A DNA stretch of 64,000 bases from assembly GCA_035502995.1 (NCBI GenBank), contig DATJTW010000022.1, positions 1 to 64,000 of the forward strand. Direction: 5' to 3'. Of the stretch, positions 37,574 through 44,930 are shown in pieces. A program made the position numbers and the translations under genes. Under the pieces are notes generated by a model. It saw nothing but the letters and a program-made list of their open reading frames with translations, searched no databases and was not told the origin of the DNA. Position 1 is the stretch's first letter. Each line of letters begins with the position of its first letter. Source of the stretch: CADEED01 sp035502995. GTDB lineage: Bacteria > Pseudomonadota > Gammaproteobacteria > Steroidobacterales > Steroidobacteraceae.

Positions 37574-38572
37574 TCAGCCGCGACGCGGGCCGCCGGTGGT
37601 GCGACGCGGCGGGTTGCCCGTGCCGGTGCGCGAACGACCGGCGCTGGCCGTCGCGCTGCGCGGACCGGCGTCACCCGTATCGGTGAAGCCCGTGCCGTCG
37701 ATGCCCTCTTCGGGCTCCGCGGCCACGCTCGCGACCGCCGGGCGGCGTCCGCGATTGCCGGCATTCGCCGGACGACGTCCGCGCGGCGGGGCCGGCGCAC
37801 GCTGCGGCTGGTTGCGGGCACCCTTCTTCTTCGGGTTGCCGTTCTCGTCCAGCTCGACGAACTCGTCTTCACCCACGGCGACGGCCGGGGCCTGCGAGCG
37901 GCCTTCGACGACCGCGTCCGCGATGCCGGTGGCGTACAGCTGGATGGCGCGCATCGCGTCGTCGTTGCCCGGGATCACGTAGTCCACGTCATCCGGCGTG
38001 CAATTGGTGTCGACGACCGCGACCACCGGGATGCCGAGCTTCTTGGCTTCGTGGATCGCGATGTTCTCGTGGCCGACGTCGATGATGAAGATGACGTCCG
38101 GCGGCGCTTCCATCTTCTTGATGCCGCCGAGGCTGCGCTCGAGCTTCTCCATCTCGCGACGCATCATCGTGGCTTCCTTCTTGCCACGCTTGCCGAGGGT
38201 GCCGTTCTCCGACATCTCGGTGAGATCCGACAGGCGCTTGATCGACTGACGGATCGTCTTGAAATTGGTGAGCATGCCACCCAGCCAGCGCTGGTTCACG
38301 AAGGGCATCTCGCAGCGGCGGGCTTCCTTCTCCATCGCCTCGCGCGCGGAGCGCTTCGTGCCGACGAACAGCACCTTGCCGCCATCGGCGACGACGCTCT
38401 TCACGAAGTTCGCGGCGTCCGCGTACATCGGCTGCGTCTTCTCGAGGTTGATGATGTGGATCTTGTTTCGTTCGCCGAAAATGAACGGAGCCATCTTCGG
38501 GTTCCAGAAGCGGGTCTGGTGTCCGAAATGGACGCCCGCTTCCAGCATCTGTCGCATTGACACGCCGGCCAT
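37574..38572 (-). CDS. rpsB: 30S ribosomal protein S2 with a long basic C-terminal extension
   Basis: 332 residues; typical S2 is about 240. Residues 1-~240 are canonical (VSMRQMLEAGVHFGHQTRFWNPKMAP, NQRWLGGMLTNFKTI, HEAIHEAKKLGIPVVAVVDTNC-like segment). The remaining ~90 residues are rich in R, P, G, A, T (KKKGARNQPQRAPAPPRGRR..., ending PPRRTTGGPRRG) and look disordered and basic. The frame stays open to the TGA at 37574. ATG at 38572 has a perfect AAGGAG. Leader hairpins lie upstream. Confidence 0.96.
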   Translation of the reverse strand: MAGVSMRQMLEAGVHFGHQTRFWNPKMAPFIFGERNKIHIINLEKTQPMYADAANFVKSVVADGGKVLFVGTKRSAREAMEKEARRCEMPFVNQRWLGGMLTNFKTIRQSIKRLSDLTEMSENGTLGKRGKKEATMMRREMEKLERSLGGIKKMEAPPDVIFIIDVGHENIAIHEAKKLGIPVVAVVDTNCTPDDVDYVIPGNDDAMRAIQLYATGIADAVVEGRSQAPAVAVGEDEFVELDENGNPKKKGARNQPQRAPAPPRGRRPANAGNRGRRPAVASVAAEPEEGIDGTGFTDTGDAGPRSATASAGRSRTGTGNPPRRTTGGPRRG

Positions 38573-38607
38573 CAAAGTCTCCTTGGGGGTTGAGCCTCCG
38601 CGTTCCC

Positions 38608-38670
38608 CGAGTGGTTATTCCAGATCCGGAACACCCATCCACTCGTTATTCCGGCTGCCCGGAGAGGCAG
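38608..38670 (-). promoter_or_regulatory. rpsB leader with two stem-loops
   Basis: CGAGTGG (38608-38614) pairs with CCACTCG (38639-38645), and CTGCC (38655-38659) pairs with GGCAG (38666-38670). Both lie 36-98 bases upstream of the rpsB ATG on its transcript. S2 is known to repress its own mRNA through a structured leader in gammaproteobacteria; whether these stems are that site is inferred. Confidence 0.4.
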
Positions 38671-38707
38671 GTCGGAAGGGAGTCGCGTGTGGTTTAAGTG
38701 AGTTTCG

Positions 38708-38734
38708 TTGCCAAAAAAGGCCGCGCTTTATACC
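38708..38734 (+). promoter_or_regulatory. possible promoter for map-glnD-dapC-dapD
   Basis: TTGCCA (38708-38713) and TATACC (38729-38734) are separated by 15 bases, somewhat short, and lie 43 bases before the map ATG. It is the best sigma-70-like pair in the divergent region. Confidence 0.35.
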
Positions 38735-38762
38735 ATCCCTTCCCCGTCAAAACAATGCCTTA

Positions 38763-38776
38763 CGCAGGTACCTGCG
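38763..38776. promoter_or_regulatory. 14-bp perfect palindrome over the map ribosome-binding site
   Basis: CGCAGGTACCTGCG is a perfect palindrome ending one base before the map ATG and containing the AGG of the Shine-Dalgarno. It could be a protein operator or intermolecular pairing site; it cannot fold as a normal hairpin because there is no loop. Confidence 0.4.
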
Positions 38777-39577
38777 ATGGACTCCCTCGTGAGCCGCCAC
38801 ATCTCCATTAAGTCCCCGGCCGAACAGGAAAAAATGCGCGTCGCCGGCCGCCTGGCCGCCGAGGTGCTCGACATGATCGGCGAGCACGTGAAGCCCGGTG
38901 TCACCACCGAGGAGCTCGATCGCCTGTGCTTCGAGCACATCACGCAGGTCCAGAAATCGATCCCGGCCAACGTGAACTACCGCGGCTTCCCGAAGACCAT
39001 CTGCGCGTCGGTGAACCACGTGGTCTGCCACGGCATCCCGAACGACAAGGTGCTCAAGTCCGGCGACATCGTGAACATCGACGTCACCGTCATCCGCGAC
39101 GGCTACCACGGCGACACCAGCCGCATGTACTACGTCGGCAAGCCCGCCCTTCCCGCACAGCGTCTCGCCGAGACCTGCTGGGAGGCGATGTGGGAAGGCA
39201 TCCGGCAGGTGCGGCCCGGCGCGCGCCTGGGTGACGTCGGCCATGCCATCCAGACCTTCGTCGAGGATCGCAATTTCTCCGTCGTGCGCGAGTACTGCGG
39301 GCACGGCATCGGCAAGATCTACCACGAGGACCCGCAGGTCCTGCACTACGGCGAGGCCGGCACCGGCGAGGAGCTGCGCGCCGGCATGACGTTCACCATC
39401 GAGCCCATGGTCAACGCGGGCAAACGCCACGTGCGCCTGCTGGGCGACGGCTGGACCGTGGTCACGAAGGACCACTCGTTGTCCGCGCAGTGGGAACACA
39501 CCTGCCTGGTCACGGAGAAAGGCGTCGAAGTGCTGACGCTCGGCGAGGCCAGCAAGCGCCCCGCCTTCTACGCCTAG
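38777..39577 (+). CDS. map: methionine aminopeptidase, type I
   Basis: 266 residues from ATG 38777 (MDSLVSRHISIKSPAEQEKM). Removes the N-terminal Met from nascent proteins, an activity that starts on ribosomes. The five metal ligands are seen: Asp in NIDVTV, Asp in HGDTSRMY, His in EYCGHGIGK, Glu in FTIEPMV and Glu in QWEHTC. NYRGFPKTICASVNHVVCHGIP is typical. Longer in-frame starts run into the promoter region. TAG is followed at once by the glnD ATG. Divergent from rpsB, a conserved pairing. Confidence 0.97.
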   Translation: MDSLVSRHISIKSPAEQEKMRVAGRLAAEVLDMIGEHVKPGVTTEELDRLCFEHITQVQKSIPANVNYRGFPKTICASVNHVVCHGIPNDKVLKSGDIVNIDVTVIRDGYHGDTSRMYYVGKPALPAQRLAETCWEAMWEGIRQVRPGARLGDVGHAIQTFVEDRNFSVVREYCGHGIGKIYHEDPQVLHYGEAGTGEELRAGMTFTIEPMVNAGKRHVRLLGDGWTVVTKDHSLSAQWEHTCLVTEKGVEVLTLGEASKRPAFYA

Positions 39578-42277
39578 ATGGCTTCTCTCGACGAGGACAT
39601 CGAAGCGGGCGACACGCTCGTTCAGCGGCACGTGCCCTGGTTGCGCCTCGCGCACCTGGCGGACCGGCTGGCCGCGGCCGGCCATTCACCCGACGCGTTC
39701 CGCACCGAACTGCGCGACGCGCACGCCGAGCTGGCCGAACGTTTCAAGGCGGACGAATCCGTCGAGACGCTGGTGCACGCGCGCGCCGAGCTCATCGACG
39801 CGATCCTGCGCGAGGTCTGGCGGTCGCAGCTGCCCGAGGGCTACGACGGCTGGGCGCTGGCGGCGGTCGGCGGCTACGGCCGCGGCGAGCTGCACCCGCA
39901 CTCCGACATCGACATCCTCATCCTCGTGCCCGCCACGCCCGACGAGGCCGGCCGCGGCGTCGTCGAGCGCGTCGTCACGTTCCTCTGGGACATCAATCTC
40001 GAGGTCGGCCACAGCGTGCGCACCGTCGAGCAATGCGCCGAGGAAAGCGCCGCCGACGTCGGTGTGATGACGACGCTGGTCGAAGCGCGCCTGCTGACCG
40101 GCAACGCCGCGCTGCTCGCCGCGATGCGCGACGCCGTGTCCGCCGATCGCGTGTGGTCGGTGAAGGCGTACTTCGAGGCAAAAGTCGCCGAGCAGCAGGA
40201 TCGCCACCTCAAGGCGAACGACACCGCCTACAACCTCGAACCCAACGTCAAGACCGGCCCGGGCGGCCTGCGCGACATCCAGACGATCGCCTGGGTCGCG
40301 AAGCGCCACTTCGGCGCGAGCTCGCTCGATGAACTGCTGACGCACGGTTTCCTGTCGCCATCCGAGCTGCGCAAGCTCAAGCAGGCGCAGTCGTTCCTGT
40401 GGAAGGTGCGCTTCGGCCTGCACATCGTGACGAATCGCCGCGAAGACCGGCTGCTGTTCGATCACCAGATCAAGCTCGCGCAGATGTTCGGCTACGAGGA
40501 CGCGACGTTCACGCTGGCCGTCGAGCAGTTCATGCAGCGGTACTACCGCACGGTCATGGACGTGATGCTGCTGAACGAACTGCTGCTGCAGCTGTTCCGC
40601 GAAGCCATCCTCACCGAGACCGCGCCACCGCGACCGCTCTCCCCCCGCTTCCAGGTGCGCAACGACTACCTCGAGGCGATCAACGACGAGATCTTCGCGC
40701 GCACGCCGTCGACGCTGCTCGAGATCTTCGTGGTGCTCCAGCAGAACCCCGACGTCAAGGGCGTGCGTGCCTCGACCATCCGCGCGGTCAACAAGAACCT
40801 GTGGCTGATCGACGAGGAATTCCGGCAGAACCCGCGCAACCACCGCCTGTTCCTCGAGATCCTGCGCGCGCCGGCCGGCGTCACGCACGAGCTGCGGCGC
40901 ATGAACACGTACGGCGTGCTCGGCCGCTACATCCCCGCCTTCGGCCGCATCGTCGGCCGCATGCAGTACGACCTGTTCCACGCGTACACGGTCGATGCGC
41001 ACACGTTGTTCGTGTTGAGCAACCTGCGGCGCCTCGCGCTGCCGAAGTACGACCACGAGCTGCCGAACCTGTCGGCGATCATGCAGCAGCTGCCGAAGCC
41101 GGAGATCGCATACCTCGCGGCGCTGTTCCACGACATCGCCAAGGGCCGCGGCGGCGATCATTCGCAACTCGGCGCCGTCGACGCAGAGTCGTTCTGTCTC
41201 GAGCAGGGTCTGTCGCGGTACGACGCGCGCCTCGTGTCGTGGCTGGTCGGCAATCATCTCGAGCTGTCGGTCACCGCGCAGAAGCAGGACATCTCGGATC
41301 CCGAGGTCATCAACGCGTTCGCGCACAAGGTCGGCGACGAGACGCACCTCGACTATCTCTACGTGCTGACCAGCGCCGACGTCCGCGGCACGAACCCGAA
41401 GCTGTGGAACTCGTGGAAGGCATCGCTGTTCCAGGAGTTCTTCGAACGCGTGAAGCGCGCGCTGCGCCGCGGCCTCGAGAGCCCGATCGATCCCGACGAG
41501 CTGATGCGCGAGACGCAGGACGGCGCGCGTAAATTGCTCGCGGCCTCGGGCCGCATCACGCCGCCGGAGGTCAACACGGCCTGGGAGCGCCTGACCGCCG
41601 CCTACTTCCTGCGGCACACGCCCGAGGAAGTGGCCTGGCACACGCAATTGCTCGCCGACCGCGAGCCCGGCAGCGAGGACCCGCTGGTCGCCGTGCAGAG
41701 CTCGAGCGAACGCGGCACCACCGCGATCCTCGCGTTCGCGCCGCACCGCTACAACAGCTTCGCCATCACCACGGCCGTGCTCGACCAGCTCGGCCTGAAC
41801 ATCGTCGACGCGCGCATCACACCCACCGGCGACGGCTTCAGCCTCGACCTCTACCACGTGCTCGAGGAAGACGGCGCGCCGATCACCGACGCCGAGCGCA
41901 TCGGCGAGATCGAACGCGCGCTGTGGCGCGCGCTGCAGCATCCGGACGAAGCGCCGGTCACGGTCACGCGGCGCGTGCCGCGCCAGGCGCGCATGTTCCG
42001 CACGGCCACGCAGATCGCGGTGACGGTCGACGAACGCAACAGGCGTTCGGTGCTCGAGCTCACCGCGGGCGACCGCCCCGGCCTGCTATGCGACGTCGGC
42101 AAGGTGCTGATGGAAGAACGCGTCGACCTGCTGGCCGCGAAGATCATGACCGTCGGCGAACGCGCCGAAGACGTGTTCTACGTCGCCGCGCTCAACGGCC
42201 AGCCGCTGGACGACGCGGCCGCCACGCGCCTGCAGCAGAAGCTGTCGGGCACGCTCGATCGTCGCGCCGCCGCGTGA
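39578..42277 (+). CDS. glnD: bifunctional PII uridylyltransferase/uridylyl-removing enzyme
   Basis: 899 residues. Senses glutamine and modifies the PII proteins GlnB/GlnK. The nucleotidyltransferase motif GGYGRGELHPHSDIDIL (about 96-112), the linker PNVKTGPGGLRDIQT, an HD hydrolase motif LFHDIAKGRGGDHS (about 513-526) and two C-terminal ACT domains (about 700-890) are all present. Length is standard. Starts directly at the map stop and overlaps dapC by 4 bases. Confidence 0.97.
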   Translation: MASLDEDIEAGDTLVQRHVPWLRLAHLADRLAAAGHSPDAFRTELRDAHAELAERFKADESVETLVHARAELIDAILREVWRSQLPEGYDGWALAAVGGYGRGELHPHSDIDILILVPATPDEAGRGVVERVVTFLWDINLEVGHSVRTVEQCAEESAADVGVMTTLVEARLLTGNAALLAAMRDAVSADRVWSVKAYFEAKVAEQQDRHLKANDTAYNLEPNVKTGPGGLRDIQTIAWVAKRHFGASSLDELLTHGFLSPSELRKLKQAQSFLWKVRFGLHIVTNRREDRLLFDHQIKLAQMFGYEDATFTLAVEQFMQRYYRTVMDVMLLNELLLQLFREAILTETAPPRPLSPRFQVRNDYLEAINDEIFARTPSTLLEIFVVLQQNPDVKGVRASTIRAVNKNLWLIDEEFRQNPRNHRLFLEILRAPAGVTHELRRMNTYGVLGRYIPAFGRIVGRMQYDLFHAYTVDAHTLFVLSNLRRLALPKYDHELPNLSAIMQQLPKPEIAYLAALFHDIAKGRGGDHSQLGAVDAESFCLEQGLSRYDARLVSWLVGNHLELSVTAQKQDISDPEVINAFAHKVGDETHLDYLYVLTSADVRGTNPKLWNSWKASLFQEFFERVKRALRRGLESPIDPDELMRETQDGARKLLAASGRITPPEVNTAWERLTAAYFLRHTPEEVAWHTQLLADREPGSEDPLVAVQSSSERGTTAILAFAPHRYNSFAITTAVLDQLGLNIVDARITPTGDGFSLDLYHVLEEDGAPITDAERIGEIERALWRALQHPDEAPVTVTRRVPRQARMFRTATQIAVTVDERNRRSVLELTAGDRPGLLCDVGKVLMEERVDLLAAKIMTVGERAEDVFYVAALNGQPLDDAAATRLQQKLSGTLDRRAAA

Positions 42278-43476
42278 ACGGCCGGCTCGAACTCCTCGCC
42301 GCCTATCCCTTCGAGCGACTGGCGCGCCTCAAGGCCGGCGTGACGCCGCCGGACAAACTACCGCACATCGCGATGTCGATCGGCGAACCCAAGCACGCGC
42401 CGCCGGCCTTCGTCGTCGACGCGCTGCGCGACAGCCTCGGCAAGCTCGACAGTTATCCCGCGACCATCGGCCTGCCGGAGACGCGCGCGGCCTGCGCGGG
42501 CTGGATCCAGCGTCGTTTCGGCGCGCGCGTGGATCCGGCGACGATGGTGCTGCAGGTGACCGGCACGCGCGAGGCGCTGTTCTCGTTCGTGCAGGCGGTC
42601 GTGTCGACCGGCTCGACGTCGGCGAAAGACCGGCCCGTCGTCGCGATGCCGAACCCGTTCTATCAGATCTACGAGGGTGCGGCCCTGCTCGCCGGTGCGG
42701 AGCCGGTGTTCATCAACACCACGGCCGCGAACCGCTTCCAGCCGGATCTGGATTCCGTGCCCGCGGACGTGTGGCGGCGCTGCCAGGTCCTGTTCCTGTG
42801 CAGCCCCGGCAATCCGACCGGTGCCGTGTTGTCGCTCGACTACCTGAAGGCCGCGCTCGAGCTCGCGGAAAAATACGATTTCGTCATCGCCTCCGACGAG
42901 TGTTACGCCGAGCTGTACCGGGACGAGGCCGCGCCGCCGCCGTCGCTGCTGCAGGCGGCGCTGGCCACGGGTCGCGACACGTTCCAGCGCTGCGTCACGT
43001 TCCACTCGCTGTCGAAACGCTCGAGCGTGCCCGGCCTGCGCTCCGGCTTCGTCGCCGGCGATCCGGCCCTCATCAAGCCCTATCTCCTGTATCGCACCTA
43101 TCATGGTTGCGCGATGCCGGTGCCGACGCAGATCGCCTCGATCGCCGCGTGGAACGACGACGCCCACGCGGCCGCGAACCGCGTCTTGTATCGCGAGAAA
43201 TACGCGAAGGTGATCCCGATCCTCGCGCCGCTGCTCGACGTGGTCGAACCCGACGGCGCGTTCTACCTGTGGCCCGACGTGCAGCGCGACGACGAAGCGT
43301 TCACGCGCGAGCTGTTCGCGACGCAGAACCTCACCATCCTGCCGGGCAGTTACCTGGCACGGGACACGCGCGCGGGCAACCCCGGCCGCAACCGGGTACG
43401 CATCTCGCTGGTCGCGCCGGTCGCCGAGTGCGTGACCGCCGCCGAACGCATCCGCCAATTCCTGGAGACCCACTGA
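42274..43476 (+). CDS. dapC: succinyldiaminopimelate transaminase
   Basis: 400 residues from a GTG at 42274 overlapping the glnD stop (GTGA). Class I/II aminotransferase: SLGKLDSYPATIGLPETRAA, NPFYQIYEGAAL, CSPGNPTGAVLS, DECYAELY and the PLP lysine in FHSLSKRSSVPGLRSGF (about 248). The glnD-dapC-dapD context supports the succinylase lysine/diaminopimelate pathway over other aminotransferase roles. Confidence 0.93.
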   Translation: MNGRLELLAAYPFERLARLKAGVTPPDKLPHIAMSIGEPKHAPPAFVVDALRDSLGKLDSYPATIGLPETRAACAGWIQRRFGARVDPATMVLQVTGTREALFSFVQAVVSTGSTSAKDRPVVAMPNPFYQIYEGAALLAGAEPVFINTTAANRFQPDLDSVPADVWRRCQVLFLCSPGNPTGAVLSLDYLKAALELAEKYDFVIASDECYAELYRDEAAPPPSLLQAALATGRDTFQRCVTFHSLSKRSSVPGLRSGFVAGDPALIKPYLLYRTYHGCAMPVPTQIASIAAWNDDAHAAANRVLYREKYAKVIPILAPLLDVVEPDGAFYLWPDVQRDDEAFTRELFATQNLTILPGSYLARDTRAGNPGRNRVRISLVAPVAECVTAAERIRQFLETH

Positions 43477-44319
43477 GTGACCGACCTGACTACCCTCGCC
43501 GCCACGATCGACGATGCCTTCGAACACCGCGCGGACTTCAGCGCGAAGAACGCGCCGCCGGCCGTGCGGCATGCCGTCGAGGAATCCATCGAGCTGCTCG
43601 ACAGCGGCCGGGCGCGCGTCGCCGAGAAGAAGGACGGCCAGTGGACCGTGAACCAGTGGCTGAAGAAAGCCGTGCTGCTGTACTTCCGCACGCACGACAA
43701 CTCGCTCGTCGAGGCCGGCTACACGCGCTTCTACGACAAGGTGCCGCTCAAGTACGCCGCCCGCTCGCAGGCTGACGAAGGCGCGCTGTTGACGGGCGGC
43801 AGCACCCGCGTCGTGCCGCCGGCGGTGGCGCGCCGCGGTTCGTACATCGCACCCAACGTCGTGCTGATGCCGAGCTACGTGAACATCGGCGCCTACGTCG
43901 ACACCGGCACCATGGTCGACACCTGGGCGACGGTCGGTTCGTGCGCGCAGATCGGCAAGAACGTGCACCTGTCGGGCGGTGTCGGCATCGGGGGCGTTCT
44001 CGAGCCGCTGCAGGCGGGACCGACGATCATCGAGGACAACTGCTTCATCGGCGCGCGCTCGGAAGTCGTCGAAGGGGTCGTCGTCGAAGAAGGCTCCGTG
44101 ATCTCCATGGGCGTGTTCATCGGGCAGAGCACCAAGATCTACGATCGCGAGAGCGGCAAGGTGCTGCAGGGCCGCGTGCCGGCGGGATCGGTGGTGGTGT
44201 CGGGCAACCTGCCCTCATCCGACGGCAAGTACTCGCTGTACTGCGCGGTGATCGTCAAGCGCGTCGATGCGCAGACGCGCGCGAAGACGTCGATCAACGA
44301 GCTGCTGCGCGCGGACTGA
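43477..44319 (+). CDS. dapD: tetrahydrodipicolinate N-succinyltransferase
   Basis: 280 residues from a GTG that follows the dapC stop without a gap. Succinylates tetrahydrodipicolinate, the step before DapC. Left-handed beta-helix domain (about 105-225) with GAYVDTGTMVDTWATVGSCAQIGKNVHLSGGVGIGG (positions ~128-163) and IIEDNCFIGARSEVVEGV. Completes a run dapC-dapD; dapE is 16 kb away past the accessory island and the pst genes. Confidence 0.96.
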   Translation: MTDLTTLAATIDDAFEHRADFSAKNAPPAVRHAVEESIELLDSGRARVAEKKDGQWTVNQWLKKAVLLYFRTHDNSLVEAGYTRFYDKVPLKYAARSQADEGALLTGGSTRVVPPAVARRGSYIAPNVVLMPSYVNIGAYVDTGTMVDTWATVGSCAQIGKNVHLSGGVGIGGVLEPLQAGPTIIEDNCFIGARSEVVEGVVVEEGSVISMGVFIGQSTKIYDRESGKVLQGRVPAGSVVVSGNLPSSDGKYSLYCAVIVKRVDAQTRAKTSINELLRAD

Positions 44320-44427
44320 CATCCGTATGATCCCAGCGCTGCTGCGTCTGCGAGTGGAAAACCAGGGGCTGGCGCGAGCCGCGTTCCGGAAACCCGAGGA
44401 CGACCTCGCGCGGTTCGGAACCTGCCG

Positions 44428-44814
44428 TCAGGCGCGCTGGTACATCGCGCGGAATTTCGCGGCGGCGATCGCGTAACCGTCACCGCCGCGCCGTTCGTTG
44501 TAGACCACGTAATCCCCGCGGCGATAGTTGGTCGAGCCTTCCTTCGTCGCGATCCGGCCGGCGCTGGTGGCGAGCTCGGCCCACACCGGCGTCTTCTTGA
44601 CGTAGCGGCCCGGCGCGACCTTGCGATAGGTGCGCGCGAAGCTGCGCGCGTCGACGCTGTAGACGTCGCCGTCGTTGTCGACCAGCCAGTCGCCACGCTT
44701 GGCTTTCTGATTCGCGCCCCACTTCCGGTAGCGAAGCCCGGCGGTTTCGACGTCGAGGCGGATCGCGGTGACCGCCTGGTCGGGCTTCTTTCGATAACGC
44801 AGTCGTTTGTTCAT
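44428..44814 (-). CDS. small protein with an internal two-fold repeat, unknown function
   Basis: 128 residues, ATG at 44814. The two halves align: about 17-66 (AIRLDVETAGLRYRK...KRGDWLVDNDGDVYSVDARSFARTYRKV) and about 76-128 (VWAELATSAGRI...RRGDYVVYNERRGGDGYAIAAAKFRAMYQRA). The shared core is RGD(W/Y)xVxN...DxYxxxxxxFxxxY, so it looks like a duplicated small beta module. No named family is claimed. It follows the patatin gene by 116 bases on the same strand and may be the last gene of the island. Confidence 0.65.
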   Translation of the reverse strand: MNKRLRYRKKPDQAVTAIRLDVETAGLRYRKWGANQKAKRGDWLVDNDGDVYSVDARSFARTYRKVAPGRYVKKTPVWAELATSAGRIATKEGSTNYRRGDYVVYNERRGGDGYAIAAAKFRAMYQRA

Positions 44815-44930
44815 GGCGGGGTCCTCGCCGCGAGCCGGGACGCGATTCTGGCATGCCGGAGGCGCGGCGCCGTCGACGGCGACCGGCAATGACGCCGGTC
44901 CCGCCGATCTCCGACACAGTCGCGCGATCG

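Noticed and set aside
44320..44476. Short open frame after dapD (44267-44476)
   Set aside because: Overlaps the end of dapD and the convergent small gene, with no ribosome-binding site or family resemblance.
44868..44881. Perfect 14-bp palindrome CGCCGTCGACGGCG upstream of the small repeat-protein gene
   Set aside because: Made only of common GC-rich trimers; such palindromes are expected by chance and it has no clear placement relative to a promoter.
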